Assembly: GCA_026646885.1 (NCBI GenBank)
Contig: JAPKHK010000012.1
Location: 58,556 to 122,555, forward strand
Source: Casimicrobiaceae bacterium
GTDB taxonomy: Bacteria > Pseudomonadota > Gammaproteobacteria > Burkholderiales > Casimicrobiaceae
Length of the DNA: 64,000 nt
Reading direction: 5' to 3'
Shown here: piece after piece, positions 31,988 to 42,713 of the stretch
How the letters are laid out: each line of letters begins with the position of its first letter
How positions within the stretch are numbered: position 1 is the stretch's first letter
Made by a program: the position numbers and the translations under genes
The notes under the pieces: model-generated
The model's input: only the letters and a program-made list of their open reading frames with translations
Told to the model about the DNA's origin: nothing
The model's database searches: none

Positions 31988-34540
31988 ATGCCCGGAACCT
32001 CATTCCAGCTCGAAGTCGTCCCGCAACTGCCGGCCAAGCTCGCTCGCCTGGAGGAGCTTGCCAATAATCTGTGGTACAGCTGGGATCGACCTACCCGCAC
32101 TCTGTTCGCGCGCCTGCATCCCAGCCTGTGGAATGCGGTGGGCCACAGCCCGAAGGCTTTCTTGAAGCGAGTCGATCAGCAAAAGCTCGAGGCTGCCGCC
32201 GAAGATCCGGTGTTCCTGGGCAACTGCGCGCGGGTGCTCTCCGCCTATGATACCTACCACAACGAAGCCGGCCGGATGAATGGCGCCCAGCACCTCAGGG
32301 GCGACGATCTGGTCGCATATTTCTGTTTCGAGTTCGGCTTCCACGAAAGCCTGCCGATCTATTCCGGCGGTCTGGGCATTCTCGCCGGAGACCACTGCAA
32401 GGCCGCATCGGACATGCGCTTGCCGTTTGTCGCGGTCGGACTTTTGTACCGGCAAGGCTATTTCTTGCAGACCATCGACAATGACGGCAACCAGCACGCG
32501 ATCTATCACGATGCCGATTTCGATGATTTGCCCATCACACCCGTACGCGATGGCAGCGGTGCCGAGTTGCGGGTGGCGGTGGACTTACGCGATCGCGACG
32601 TCAAGGCCAAGGTTTGGCGCGCCCAGGTCGGTCATGTTTCGCTTTTTCTGCTCGATACTGATATCGATGAGAATGCGGCAGCTGACCGCGACATCGCGCA
32701 CCGGCTCTACGGCGGTGATCGCCGCACGCGCATCGAGCAGGAGATCGTCCTTGCGGTGGGCGGCGTGCGCGCGCTGTCGGCCATGGGAATCAAGCCTACG
32801 GTCTGGCACATCAACGAAGGCCACGCGGCATTTCTGATTCTCGAGCGCATGCGTGAGCTCAACGCCAGTGCGCTCGATTTTCCCAGCGCGCTCGAAGCGG
32901 TGGCGGCCAACACGGTATTCACCACCCACACCGCGGTTCCTGCTGGGCATGACTACTTCAGCGAGGAGATGATGCGCAGCTATTTCGAGCCGCGCTGCAA
33001 AGAACTCGGCATAGCGGTCGAGCAGTTGCTCGCGCTGGGGCACACCGCCGGCAACGCCGATTTCAATATGACCGCGCTGGCCGTCCGGGGCTCGCGCTTT
33101 CACAACGGCGTGTCGCGCATTCACGGCGGCGTTTCTTCGCGTATCCTGGCCAGCCTTTGGCCGCAGATCGAAAGTGAAGAGAACCCGATTACCCATGTCA
33201 CCAACGGCGTGCACGTGCCCACCTTTCTTTCCAATGAATGGAACGAGCTCTTCGATCGCTTTCTCGGACCCGGTTGGAGTCAGCGGGTCACCGATTCGGG
33301 CTGCTGGCAAGGAATCTATGACATCCCCGATCATCAATTCTGGAGCGTACACCAGTCGCTCAAGGCGCAGATGCTGCACTTGGTGCGCCACCGCATCGCC
33401 GAACAGCACGGGCGCAATCATGGTTCGGAGGCCCACCTCGACCGGCTGCTCAAGCTCGCCAATCCGGACAACCCGAACGTGCTCACCGTCGGCTTCGCCC
33501 GGCGCTTCGCCACCTACAAGCGCGCCGCGCTGCTCTTCGAGGATCTCACCTGGCTGATGGAAATCGTCAGCGACGCCAAGCGCCCGGTGCTCTTCATCTT
33601 CGCTGGCAAGGCGCATCCAGCCGATGAGCCCGGACAGGCGCTCATCCGCCGCATCGCCGAGGTGGCGCGAATGCCTGAGTTCGAAGGGCGCTTGCTGCTG
33701 GTGGAAGGCTATGATCTACGATTTGCGCGAAGACTAGTCTCTGGTATCGATGTCTGGCTCAACAATCCGGAGTACCCGCTCGAAGCCTGCGGCACCTCGG
33801 GCATGAAAGCGGCGATGAACGGCGTGATCAATCTCTCCGTCCTCGACGGCTGGTGGGGTGAGGGTTTCGACGGGCGCAATGGTTGGGCAATCAAGCCTGC
33901 GTCGAGCACCTTGGACGCCGCGCGGCGCAACAAGGAGGAAGCGCGCACCTTGTACGAGACGCTTCAGGACCGCGTGCTGCCGCTATATTACGACTTGGGC
34001 GCCATGGGCTACTCCCCCGGGTGGGTGGCGATGGCCAAGCACTCCATCGCCTCTTTGCTGCCGCGCTACAACTCGGCAAGGATGCTGGCCGAGTACGTCA
34101 ATCGTTTCTATCAGCCTGCGGCGAAGCAATGGCACCGGTACAGCGGCGAAGGTTTCGCTGGCGCGCGTGACCTGGCCGCCTGGAAATCGCGCGTGCGCCA
34201 CGCCTGGCCGGGCGTGGGGCTGCGGCGGATCAGCGAGCCGCAGCGGCGCATCAGTTATGGAAGCACACTGCGCCTCGAGGTGGCGGTCAATCTCAATGGT
34301 CTCGAAGCTGACGACCTGGTCGTGGAGCTGCTGCTCGGCCGGCCCTCCGGCGATGGGCGGCCGAGAAAGACGCGCGCCCATCGCTTTGCCTTCCAGCAGT
34401 TTCGGGAGCAGGGTGAGGCCTCGTTCACGCTTGATCTCGACCCAGAGTTTTGCGGCAAGATCGAATATCGGATTCGTGTCTACCCGCACCACGAGCTGTG
34501 CACCCACCCCTTTGAGCTGGGCATGATGCTGTGGTTGTAA
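31988..34540 (+). CDS. glgP: Alpha-glucan (glycogen/starch) phosphorylase, DUF3417-containing type
   Basis: Releases glucose-1-phosphate from glycogen using phosphate and PLP. The 850-residue protein starts with a DUF3417 domain (ARLEELANNLWYSWD) typical of the shorter bacterial/archaeal GT35 type. YSGGLGILAGDH and HINEGHAAF follow. The PLP-lysine region is EACGTSGMKAAMNG. No glgX-like debranching enzyme is in the window, so the GH57 proteins may process the limit dextrins. Confidence 0.96.
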   Translation: MPGTSFQLEVVPQLPAKLARLEELANNLWYSWDRPTRTLFARLHPSLWNAVGHSPKAFLKRVDQQKLEAAAEDPVFLGNCARVLSAYDTYHNEAGRMNGAQHLRGDDLVAYFCFEFGFHESLPIYSGGLGILAGDHCKAASDMRLPFVAVGLLYRQGYFLQTIDNDGNQHAIYHDADFDDLPITPVRDGSGAELRVAVDLRDRDVKAKVWRAQVGHVSLFLLDTDIDENAAADRDIAHRLYGGDRRTRIEQEIVLAVGGVRALSAMGIKPTVWHINEGHAAFLILERMRELNASALDFPSALEAVAANTVFTTHTAVPAGHDYFSEEMMRSYFEPRCKELGIAVEQLLALGHTAGNADFNMTALAVRGSRFHNGVSRIHGGVSSRILASLWPQIESEENPITHVTNGVHVPTFLSNEWNELFDRFLGPGWSQRVTDSGCWQGIYDIPDHQFWSVHQSLKAQMLHLVRHRIAEQHGRNHGSEAHLDRLLKLANPDNPNVLTVGFARRFATYKRAALLFEDLTWLMEIVSDAKRPVLFIFAGKAHPADEPGQALIRRIAEVARMPEFEGRLLLVEGYDLRFARRLVSGIDVWLNNPEYPLEACGTSGMKAAMNGVINLSVLDGWWGEGFDGRNGWAIKPASSTLDAARRNKEEARTLYETLQDRVLPLYYDLGAMGYSPGWVAMAKHSIASLLPRYNSARMLAEYVNRFYQPAAKQWHRYSGEGFAGARDLAAWKSRVRHAWPGVGLRRISEPQRRISYGSTLRLEVAVNLNGLEADDLVVELLLGRPSGDGRPRKTRAHRFAFQQFREQGEASFTLDLDPEFCGKIEYRIRVYPHHELCTHPFELGMMLWL

Positions 34541-34573
34541 GCGATTACGGCTGAAGCTCATGAAGAGGGGGGA

Positions 34574-36031
34574 ATGAACATGCGCGTGCTCTTCGCGACA
34601 CCGGAACTCGCGCCCTGGGTGAAAAGCGGTGGCCTGGGCGACGTCAGCCAGGCGTTGCCGCCGGCATTGGCGCGGGCCGGCGTCGAGTTGCGCGTGCTGG
34701 TGCCCGCGTACCCCGCCTTGCGCCAGGCTTTCGCCGGTGCGCCCAGTATCGCCGAATTGCCTGTGCCGGGCGGCGCCTTCCCGCCCGCCCGATTGCGCGA
34801 AGCGCAGCGCGAAAACGCGCCGCCGCTGTGGCTACTCGACTGCCCCGCCTACTTCGACCGCGCGGGTGACGCCTATCAGGACGCCTCGGGTCGTGACCAC
34901 GAAGACAACGCGCGGCGCTTCGGGCTACTCTCCTGGGCTGCTGCGCTACTGGCCGGAGCGGCGAGTCCCATCGCTTGGCGGCCGGAGATACTGCACGGCA
35001 ACGATTGGCCTTTGGGCCTCGCTCCAGCTTTTGCCCACTTCGGAGGGAGCGCCTACGCCGCCACGGTCATGGCGGTGCACAACTTCGCCTTCCAAGGAAA
35101 CTTCGCACTTGGCGAAGCGACGGCGCTCGGTTTGCCGACGAGCGCGCTGACTCCCGATGGCGTGGAGTATCACGGCCACCTGTCCTTTCTCAAAGCCGGG
35201 CTGCAATTTGCCAGCAAACTCGTGACCGTCAGCCCGCGCTATGCGGCCGAAGTGTTGCATGAGGAATTCGGTTACGGCCTGGCCGGTTTGCTGCGCTGGC
35301 GCGAGAAGGACTTGAGCGGCATACTCAACGGTATCGACACGGATGTTTGGAATCCCGCCACCGACACAGCGCTCACGGCCCCCTACCGCGCCGACGATCT
35401 CGCTGGCAAAACCGCCAACACCGCGAGCTTGCGCACGCGCTTGGGTCTAGCGCCCCGCGCCGACCTGCCGCTACTAGGCATGGTGGGGCGACTCACCGAA
35501 CAAAAGGGAGTCGATCTGGTCGGCGAAATCGCGGCCGAGCTTTTGCGCCTGCCTGCACAACTGGTGATACTGGGTCGCGGCGAAAAATGGCTGGAGGCGG
35601 CGCTGCGCGAACTGGCCGCGCGGCACCCTGGGGAGATGGCCGCTCAGATCGGTTTCGACGAAGGGCTCGCCCATCACATCGAGGCTGGGGCCGACATCTT
35701 CCTGATGCCCTCGCGCTTTGAACCCTGCGGCCTCAATCAGATGTATAGCATGCGCTATGGCACACCCCCGGTGGTACGCGCAGTGGGTGGGCTGGCCGAC
35801 ACCGTGGTGGATTTCGACGAGGCCAATCTTGCCGCAGACCTTGCCACCGGCTTCACCTTCCACGAGGCTCAGCCGCAAGCGCTGTTGCAGGCCGTGCACC
35901 GCGCCGCCATGGCGTGGCATGACCGGCCGCGCTGGGAACGCCTGATGCAAAACGGCATGCGCCGCGACTTCTCTTGGGAACCTGTAGCAGCGCGTTATCT
36001 CGCGCTGTATCGCGCCGCCATGGCCGCGTAG
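34574..36031 (+). CDS. glgA: Glycogen synthase (ADP-glucose)
   Basis: A GT5 enzyme that extends alpha-1,4-glucan from ADP-glucose. KSGGLGDVSQALP (with the KxGGL motif) is at the N-terminus, HGNDWPLGL follows, and MPSRFEPCGLNQMYSMRYG is the conserved donor-site segment with the catalytic Glu. The 485-residue length is standard. It is the last plus-strand gene of the glg cluster, and its end overlaps the convergent metallo-hydrolase gene by 37 bases. Confidence 0.97.
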   Translation: MNMRVLFATPELAPWVKSGGLGDVSQALPPALARAGVELRVLVPAYPALRQAFAGAPSIAELPVPGGAFPPARLREAQRENAPPLWLLDCPAYFDRAGDAYQDASGRDHEDNARRFGLLSWAAALLAGAASPIAWRPEILHGNDWPLGLAPAFAHFGGSAYAATVMAVHNFAFQGNFALGEATALGLPTSALTPDGVEYHGHLSFLKAGLQFASKLVTVSPRYAAEVLHEEFGYGLAGLLRWREKDLSGILNGIDTDVWNPATDTALTAPYRADDLAGKTANTASLRTRLGLAPRADLPLLGMVGRLTEQKGVDLVGEIAAELLRLPAQLVILGRGEKWLEAALRELAARHPGEMAAQIGFDEGLAHHIEAGADIFLMPSRFEPCGLNQMYSMRYGTPPVVRAVGGLADTVVDFDEANLAADLATGFTFHEAQPQALLQAVHRAAMAWHDRPRWERLMQNGMRRDFSWEPVAARYLALYRAAMAA

Positions 36032-37155
36032 CCGCGACGCGGTAGCCGCCGTGTTTCGCCGATTGCCAACAGAAAGAATGCTTCCTCACCTATGCCGCGC
36101 TCGGCGCGCGCCTTGGCCAAGGCGCGCGGCGGCTCATCGAGCGCCTCATCGGTGAGATTGAATGTGCCCCAATGCACGCCCATGGAGCGTGTGGCGGCTA
36201 GATCGAGGTGAATTTGCACCGCTTCCTCGGGGTTCACATGCTGCTCGCGCATGAACCAGCGCGGTTCGTAGGATCCCACCGGGATGAGCGCGAGGTCGAA
36301 GCCACCGCCTTGGCCCATACGCTCAGAAAAGCGGCGACGAATCTCGCTGAAATCCTGGGAATACCCGGTGTCGCCGGAATAGAAGAAATGGAAGTCGGGC
36401 GCGAACACCGCGAAGCCGCCCCAAAGTGTAGCCAGGCGATCGGCGAGGCCACGCCCGGACCAGTGCTGGGCCGGGGTGAGCACGATTTCCACGAGCCCAA
36501 GCGGGCCGCGCACGTGGTACCGGTCCCACCAGTCGAGTTCGATCACGCCGCTGATCCCGAGATCGGCAAACCAGCGCTTCAAGCCCAGCGGCACCACGAA
36601 CAAGGGCGTGCCTCCAGGCTGCGCGGCGAGGGCAAGCACGCTCGCTTCGTCGAGATGGTCGTAATGATTATGCGAAACCAGCACGACGTCGATCCGGGGC
36701 AATTCGGCCAGCGCTAGCCCTGGCGGCTGCGCGCGCCTCGGGCCATAAAAGGACAAAGGCGAGGCGCGTTCGGAAAACACCGGGTCGATGAGCAGATTCA
36801 ATCCGGAAAACTGCGCCAGAGCGCTGGCGTGCCCGATCCAAGTGATGGCTGGCTGCATGTTTGCGCCGGCGCGGGCGTTGGCGGAGATGAAGCCAAGATC
36901 TGCCGCCACGGCAGGGGTCGGATGAAGCGGTGCCTTCGGCAGGCCCGCGCGAGAGGCCTCGATTTTCCATTGCAGCACAGTCCACAAACCTTTCACCGTT
37001 GCCTCAGTATGGGGATTGCGAAAACCTGTGCGCGTGTGATGCGGCTTGCTGGAGTCGAAGAAGGGGTTGAGCGTGGCGCATGCGGCGAGCAGCGCGGGCA
37101 CGGCTAGCAGCGCAAGCAGCGCGGCGAAGAGCAGAGTCTGTTGGCGAGAGCGCAT
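35995..37155 (-). CDS. MBL-fold metallo-hydrolase lipoprotein (NAPE-PLD/UlaG-like)
   Basis: About 386 residues. The N-terminus from the ATG at 37155 has a basic start, a hydrophobic stretch and a lipobox (LLAAC), so it is a likely lipoprotein. SHNHYDHLD is the metallo-beta-lactamase HxHxDH metal site. ITWIGHASAL, YSGDTGYS and VHWGTFNLTDE complete the pattern of the NAPE-PLD-like branch. Such proteins hydrolyse phosphodiester or lactone bonds; the substrate is unknown. It is downstream of lpxR on the same strand and convergent with glgA. Confidence 0.9.
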   Translation of the reverse strand: MRSRQQTLLFAALLALLAVPALLAACATLNPFFDSSKPHHTRTGFRNPHTEATVKGLWTVLQWKIEASRAGLPKAPLHPTPAVAADLGFISANARAGANMQPAITWIGHASALAQFSGLNLLIDPVFSERASPLSFYGPRRAQPPGLALAELPRIDVVLVSHNHYDHLDEASVLALAAQPGGTPLFVVPLGLKRWFADLGISGVIELDWWDRYHVRGPLGLVEIVLTPAQHWSGRGLADRLATLWGGFAVFAPDFHFFYSGDTGYSQDFSEIRRRFSERMGQGGGFDLALIPVGSYEPRWFMREQHVNPEEAVQIHLDLAATRSMGVHWGTFNLTDEALDEPPRALAKARAERGIGEEAFFLLAIGETRRLPRRGYAAMAARYSAR

Positions 37156-37235
37156 GGGGCTGGATCGAATGGTATGGGGCATCGGACCGGCTGATACCGG
37201 AGTCGGTTCCCGCGAGTCAAGGCGTTTTCGGCCAG

Positions 37236-38327
37236 CTAGAAGTGCCGACCCAGCGTGACCGTGCCGTATACCGGCACATGGGGCTGGCCGTGGAACTCGC
37301 GAGTGCGGTGGTAGCGGGCGAAGGCAAAGCGCCATTGGCCGTAATAGAGCGCGATTCCGTAGCCAATGTCGGCGACGAGCGGGTGCTTGTCGACGCTGTG
37401 GCTGGGCCTAAACGTATTACCGTCCAGAGTGATGTCGTGCAGCACCCATCGCGCGTCCAGGGCGACGAAGAGGTGGCCACTCCAGGTGCCGTCGGGAAGC
37501 GGGGGCACTGAGAAGGTGTTTTCGCCGGCCGGGCGCAGCGGCGCGGTACCCAGGTCGTTGGGAAGCTTGATGCCGATGCGCCATTCGGCGCCAACATTGG
37601 CGTAGGTCGCGAAATTGCCCAGACTGGCGCCCCAGTGGCCGGTCAAATCCCAGCCCCAATTGTTGGTTCCTTCGTGCCGAGCGTAGCGGGTGCGGCGCTC
37701 GTGGAGCACCTGCACGACCGGCTCGTTGCGCAGTTGATGATCCCAGCCACGGAATTGCTCCACACCGATTACCTGGTGCCACCAGTTTTGAGTTTGTCTA
37801 GCCAGTGTGGCAGGCCCGATCACGCCAATGCGAATCTGTGAGGTCTGCATCGTGGAGTCAGCACGCGCATTGTAGCCAAAGCTCAGCAGCAGGGCGCCGG
37901 CGAAGGGGCGGTCATTGGCGATCAAGTCGCTGCGCATCTTGTCGACCGGGGTGTACATCATCTGACCCAAGCCGATCGTCATGTTCTGCTCCTTGGTGCT
38001 TTCGGGGTGCAGGATGGCAAGATAGCGGTTGAGCCCCTGCACGAGGTCGGGCAAGCAAGGATCGTCGACATAGCCGGCCAGATTGGGCGACACCCAGCTC
38101 AGCAGAAAACCGTTGGTGTAGCCTTGGTCCTGGCCCAGCCCGCCGAACAAATCATTGTCGGCGCGAACATTGACGGTACCCGAGGAGCGCAGCGCGGCAG
38201 CACTCAGACAGGTTGATACTGCGGGCGCGGCGGCGGCCTGCGTGCACAGCACCAAGGCTGCGATCAGGGCACCGCCGACACGAAGCAAGCCAAAGCGGCC
38301 GGCAGTGAGTGTCCCGTTCCGTCTCAC
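37236..38327 (-). CDS. Outer-membrane lipid A deacylase LpxR-like protein (DUF2219)
   Basis: About 363 residues with a signal peptide (ending near AAAAP). [16 protein letters not shown] is the LpxR family signature with the conserved Asn/Asp metal-site residues. The rest shows alternating strands ending in an aromatic C-terminal residue (LGRHF), as outer-membrane barrels do. The start is the GTG at 38327, which overlaps the xfp stop in GTGA; the coupling supports this start. LpxR removes the 3'-acyloxyacyl group from lipid A. Coupling to phosphoketolase is odd. Confidence 0.87.
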   Translation of the reverse strand: MRRNGTLTAGRFGLLRVGGALIAALVLCTQAAAAPAVSTCLSAAALRSSGTVNVRADNDLFGGLGQDQGYTNGFLLSWVSPNLAGYVDDPCLPDLVQGLNRYLAILHPESTKEQNMTIGLGQMMYTPVDKMRSDLIANDRPFAGALLLSFGYNARADSTMQTSQIRIGVIGPATLARQTQNWWHQVIGVEQFRGWDHQLRNEPVVQVLHERRTRYARHEGTNNWGWDLTGHWGASLGNFATYANVGAEWRIGIKLPNDLGTAPLRPAGENTFSVPPLPDGTWSGHLFVALDARWVLHDITLDGNTFRPSHSVDKHPLVADIGYGIALYYGQWRFAFARYHRTREFHGQPHVPVYGTVTLGRHF

Positions 38328-40693
38328 AGGGGCCACACCCAGGACTGGATTTCTGGTTTGTCGACCCCGTGTTCGTGCGCATGGCGGCGGCAATCGATCT
38401 GCTGATCCCGCAACCGCTCCTTGACGTGGGCACCGATGATGGAAAGCCCAGGCACGCGGTTAATGGCTTCGATGGCCAGGCTGAAGCGATCGATGTTGTT
38501 CTCGATCGCCAATTCCAGTGGCGTGTTGATGCTGCCTCGCTCCTTGTACCCGCGCACGTGCAAGTTGCCGTGATTAGTGCGGCGATAGGCAAGACGATGA
38601 ATCAGCCAGGGGTACCCGTGGAAGTTGAAGATCACCGGCTTGTCGCGCGTGAATAGGGAGTCGAAATCAGTGTCGGAGAGGCCATGCGGATGCTCTTCGC
38701 GCGGGGTCATGCGGAACAGGTCGACCACGTTGATGAAGCGGATCTTGAGCGTCGGGAAGTGTTCGCGCAGCAGCGCGGTTGCGGCCAGCGCCTCCTGAGT
38801 GGCGATGTCGCCGCAGCCTGCCATCACGAGATCGGGGGCGCAGCCCTGGTCGTTGCTCGCCCAATCCCAAATGCCGATGCCCTTGGTGCAGTGGCGGATG
38901 GCCGCGTCCATGTCCAGGTATTGCAAGTGATTCTGCTTGTCGCAGACGATCACATTGATGTCGTTGTGGCTACGCAGGCAATGATGCGCCGTGTACAACA
39001 GGCAATTGGCGTCCGGAGGCAGGTAGACGCGGGTGATCGCCGGGTTCTTGTTGACCACGATGTCGATGAAGCCCGGATCCTGGTGAGTGAAGCCGTTATG
39101 GTCTTGGCGCCAGACGGTTGAGGTAATCAAGATGTTGATCGAGGCGATCGGCGCACGCCAGGGGAGCTCCTCGCAAATCGCGAGCCACTTGGCGTGCTGG
39201 TTGTACATCGAATCGATGACGTGGGCGAAAGCTTCGTAGGTGGCGAACAAGCCATGCCGTCCGGTGAGCACGTAGCCTTCCAGCCAACCCTCCAGGGTGT
39301 GCTCGGAGAGCATCTCCATCACCCGCCCCTCCGGGCTCAGCTCGCCGCCGTCGGCGTCTTCCGGCAGGAGATCGGCGAGCCAGGTCTTGCCGGTGACGCC
39401 GTAGACCGCATCGAGTTTGTTCGAGGTGGTTTCGTCCGGACCGAAGAGGCGGAAATTGTCGGGGTTGAGTCGCATGACTTCGCGCAGCATTTCCCCCAGC
39501 GGCCGCGTGTTCGCGGCCCGGTTTCCGGCCGGCTTGGTCGCCGCCACGGCGTAGCGGCGGTAGTCCGGCATGCGCAAGTCGCGGCGCAACAGTCCGCCAT
39601 TGCCGTGCGGGCTGACCCCCATGCGCTGGCCGCCAGGCGGCGACAAGGCGCGCAGCGCGGGAATCAACCGTCCACGTTCGTCGAAAAGCTCCTCGGGCCG
39701 GTAGCTCCTGAGCCAAGCTTCCAGAGCGCGAAGGTGCGCGCCATTGTCGCGGGCGTCTTTGAGCGGCACCTGATGCGCGCGCCAGGAGCCTTCCACCTTG
39801 TGGCCGTCCACTTCCTGGGGCCCGGTCCAGCCCTTGGGCGAGCGCAGCACGATCATCGGCCAAACCGGTCGCGTGACGGTTTGCGCCGCGCGTGCCTGCT
39901 GCTGGATCTCGCGAATTCGCGCCTGGCTCCGATCCATGGCAGCCGCCATCTGCCGATGCATCTCCATCGGTTCGTTGCCGCAGACCATGATCGGCTCCCA
40001 CCCATAGCCGCGCAGCAGGCTCGCCAGCTCGTCCTCGGCAATACGCGCCAGCAGCGTTGGGTTGTTGATCTTGTAGCCGTTCAAGTGCAGCACCGGCAGA
40101 ACCGCGCCGTCGCGCTTGGCATTGAGGAATTTGTTCGAATGCCAAGCGGTGGCGAGTGGGCCGGTTTCCGCCTCGCCATCGCCGACCACCGCGATCACCA
40201 GCAGGTCTGGATTATCGAAGGCGGCGCCGAAAGCGTGCGAGAGGCTGTAGCCCAGTTCGCCGCCTTCGTGGATGGAGCCCGGCAGCTCCGGGGTGCAGTG
40301 GCTGCCGAAGCCGCCAGGAAAGGAAAACTGCCGGAATAGGGCGCGCAGCCCTTCTTCGTCCTCGCTCTTGTCCGGGTAGACCTCGGAGTACGAGCCTTCC
40401 AAATACACCGGCGCCAGGACCCCCGGCGCGCCATGACCCGGTCCGGCGATGAACAGCGCGCTCACGCCATGTTCGCGAATCAGGCGGTTGGCATGGACGT
40501 AAATGAAAGAGAGACCGGGGCTGGTCCCCCAATGCCCGAGCAGGCGCCGCTTGATGTGTTCGGGCTTGAGCGGCTCGCGCAGCAACGGGTTGTCTTGCAG
40601 GTAGATCATTCCGGCGGCGAGGTAATTGCAGGCCCGCCAGTAAGCGTCCAGGGCCGGCAAGTCCGCCATGGCAATGGCTTGATCATGAGTCAT
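38324..40693 (-). CDS. xfp: Phosphoketolase (xylulose-5-phosphate/fructose-6-phosphate)
   Basis: A thiamine-diphosphate enzyme that cleaves xylulose-5-P (or fructose-6-P) to acetyl phosphate plus an aldose phosphate. The 789 residues match the family. [27 protein letters not shown] and [11 protein letters not shown] are XFP signatures, the last with the ThDP-binding GDGE. Its start overlaps the ackA stop by four bases (ATGA), so the acetyl phosphate it makes can go straight to acetate kinase for ATP. Confidence 0.97.
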   Translation of the reverse strand: MTHDQAIAMADLPALDAYWRACNYLAAGMIYLQDNPLLREPLKPEHIKRRLLGHWGTSPGLSFIYVHANRLIREHGVSALFIAGPGHGAPGVLAPVYLEGSYSEVYPDKSEDEEGLRALFRQFSFPGGFGSHCTPELPGSIHEGGELGYSLSHAFGAAFDNPDLLVIAVVGDGEAETGPLATAWHSNKFLNAKRDGAVLPVLHLNGYKINNPTLLARIAEDELASLLRGYGWEPIMVCGNEPMEMHRQMAAAMDRSQARIREIQQQARAAQTVTRPVWPMIVLRSPKGWTGPQEVDGHKVEGSWRAHQVPLKDARDNGAHLRALEAWLRSYRPEELFDERGRLIPALRALSPPGGQRMGVSPHGNGGLLRRDLRMPDYRRYAVAATKPAGNRAANTRPLGEMLREVMRLNPDNFRLFGPDETTSNKLDAVYGVTGKTWLADLLPEDADGGELSPEGRVMEMLSEHTLEGWLEGYVLTGRHGLFATYEAFAHVIDSMYNQHAKWLAICEELPWRAPIASINILITSTVWRQDHNGFTHQDPGFIDIVVNKNPAITRVYLPPDANCLLYTAHHCLRSHNDINVIVCDKQNHLQYLDMDAAIRHCTKGIGIWDWASNDQGCAPDLVMAGCGDIATQEALAATALLREHFPTLKIRFINVVDLFRMTPREEHPHGLSDTDFDSLFTRDKPVIFNFHGYPWLIHRLAYRRTNHGNLHVRGYKERGSINTPLELAIENNIDRFSLAIEAINRVPGLSIIGAHVKERLRDQQIDCRRHAHEHGVDKPEIQSWVWPL

Positions 40694-41823
40694 TTCGTTG
40701 CTCCGGAATCTTCCAGCAGGGCGCGCAACTGGCGCACCATTTCGCGCTCCTCGTCGGCGCGCATCACCAGCACGGCCACGGCCGATGAAGGCGCGCTGAT
40801 GCGCGCGACCTCGTCCAGTGGCTCCAATGGGGCGCAGTTCCGGTCCGAATCGAGAAAAATGCCCAGCGCATCGAGCGCGGCGCAGGTTTGCTCGCGCAAG
40901 GCGGCATCGTTTTCACCTACGCCGCCTGTGAATACCAGCACATCGACTCGGCCCAGCACCGCGTAGAACGCCCCCAGGTAGCGCCGCAGGCGATGGACAT
41001 AGACCGCCCGCGCCAGCTGCGCCGCTGTGTCGCCCTGTTCGGCCGCTTCGCGCACCTGGCGCATCTCGGCATGGCCGCACAGCCCGCGCAGTCCGCTGTC
41101 GCGATTCACCAAGTCGTCGAGTTGCTGAGCGTCCAGATCCGCCGCGCGCAAGAGATGCACGATGGCGCCGGGATCGAGATCACCGCAGCGCGAGCCCATC
41201 ACCAGGCCTTCGGTTGGGGTCATTCCCATAGAGGTGTCGACGCTTCTGCCGCCGGCGATCGCGCAAGCGCTCGCGCCATGGCCCAGATGCAGGCTGATGA
41301 CATTGAGGTCCGCGATCGGGCGCTCCAGCGCCTCTGCCGTGCGCCGGGCGACCGCGGCATGGGAGATGCCGTGAAACCCGTAACGCCGGATGCCGTGCTG
41401 GCGCGCCAAAGCAGGCGGCAGGGCATAGGTGGCCGCGGCCTCGGGCAAGTTCTGGTGGAAGGCAGTGTCGAAAACGGCGTATTGTGGCACGCCGGCGAGA
41501 CGATGCTCGCAGGCGGCCAGCAGGGCGAGACTGATCGGATTGTGCAAAGGCGCCAGCGCGGCCAGGTCGGCGATTTGCGTGCGCACCGCGGGGGTGACTG
41601 GCGTGACCGCGCGGAACCGGTGTCCACCGTGAACCACACGATGCAGGAGCTGCGTTGCGCGGCGCGTTGCGGCGCCGTTCAAAACCGCGTCAAGAGCCGC
41701 CGCCGCGGCATCTTCGCGCCGCCAGTCCACGGGTAGGGTGGTGGCGCGGCCCTGCTCCGCACCGGACGGTGCAAACCAAGCGAACTTGAGCGAAGAGCTT
41801 CCCGGGTTGAGCGTGAGTATCAC
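40690..41823 (-). CDS. ackA: Acetate kinase
   Basis: Converts acetyl phosphate and ADP to acetate and ATP. About 377 residues, with [11 protein letters not shown] at the N-terminus, RYGFHGISH (catalytic His region) and [12 protein letters not shown], and [11 protein letters not shown] further on. The GTG at 41823 has a purine-rich ribosome site, and the family motif begins immediately after it. It precedes xfp in the same operon. No phosphotransacetylase is in the window, which supports the phosphoketolase route as the supplier of acetyl phosphate. Confidence 0.96.
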   Translation of the reverse strand: MILTLNPGSSSLKFAWFAPSGAEQGRATTLPVDWRREDAAAAALDAVLNGAATRRATQLLHRVVHGGHRFRAVTPVTPAVRTQIADLAALAPLHNPISLALLAACEHRLAGVPQYAVFDTAFHQNLPEAAATYALPPALARQHGIRRYGFHGISHAAVARRTAEALERPIADLNVISLHLGHGASACAIAGGRSVDTSMGMTPTEGLVMGSRCGDLDPGAIVHLLRAADLDAQQLDDLVNRDSGLRGLCGHAEMRQVREAAEQGDTAAQLARAVYVHRLRRYLGAFYAVLGRVDVLVFTGGVGENDAALREQTCAALDALGIFLDSDRNCAPLEPLDEVARISAPSSAVAVLVMRADEEREMVRQLRALLEDSGATK

Positions 41824-42082
41824 CTCGTGCCGCCTCCTTCTTGGTTTCGCGCCGAACGGCATTCGGCAATGCCAAGCGCACCCGGGCGCGTCGCCTCGCT
41901 TCACGAACGTCCCGTTCAACTCGGGCACTGGCGCATGCCGCCGAAATGGTAACGTGCGCCCGCCCGTTGCGCCAGCGTGCGCTTTTCGGTGGCGGACGAT
42001 CAATCAGGTTTTTCACCGCGATGGGTCGCCGGAGAGGCTGCTCAAACGCATCTGCTTTCCCGGGCCAGTTCAAATCCGAAAC

Positions 42083-42110
42083 GGGAATCAAACCCGCGTC
42101 CCGCAATCCT
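42083..42110 (-). repeat. tmRNA T-arm-like att remnant (copy a)
   Basis: GGGAATCAAACCCGCGTCC (42083-42101), read on the minus strand, is a T-arm (GACGCGGGTTTGATTCCC) differing by one base from the T-arm of the other copies. It touches the stop codon of the Fic fragment and marks the left edge of the mobile mosaic next to ackA. Confidence 0.6.
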
Positions 42111-42712
42111 CAGCCCAGGCGGTACCAAACTCCAGGGCCACTGCCGTGCTGATCAAGCGTGCCGGGTTCGACCAGTGCCCGGAAGTGCTGCTTCAGTGTG
42201 TTGCGGCTGGCCCCGGTCAGTTTGATGGCCTTACCGATGGTGTCGCGGCCGTGCTCGCGGGCGAACTCGACGATCTGTAGCTGCAGTTTCGGCATGGCCG
42301 CCAGCACAATCTTCTCGCGCTCGACCTTCCTCTCTAGGCGTCGCACGTGCTCGGCCAGGGAGCGCACGAAGAACATCAGCCACGGCTGCCAGTTCGGCGA
42401 CTCCGTGCGGATCGTGCCCTGTGGCTGCCGCAAAGCCAAGCAGTACGCTTCCTTGTTCTGCTCGATCACGCTTTCCAGCGAGCTGTAGGGTACATAGGCG
42501 TAAGCAGCCTGCAGAAGCAGCAGCGTGGTCAACATACGAGAGTCGCCCGTTGCCGTCCTGGAAGGGATGGATCTCCAAGAACACGACGACGCACAAAGCG
42601 CTGATCAGCAGCGGGTGCAGACGGGCTGTCTCGCGCTCCTGATTCACCCAGGCCACCAGCCCCGTCATCAGGCGGGGCGTGTCGAAGCGAGACGCTGTTT
42701 GGAACACGATGC
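42110..42712 (-). pseudogene. Fic-family protein, N-truncated and frameshifted
   Basis: Two frames together encode the C-terminal half of a Fic (AMPylating) protein. The first (about 42530-42712) has FDTPRLMTGLVAW and the catalytic HPFQDGNGRLS. After a frameshift near 42535 the second continues with LTTLLLLQAAYAYVPYSSLE and a C-terminal winged-helix-like part (KAIKLTGASRNTLKQHF). The N-terminal half is missing because repeat A begins exactly where Fic sequence stops (42713/42714). It is therefore doubly broken: truncated by recombination and frameshifted by a small indel. Confidence 0.9.
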
Positions 42713-42713
42713 C

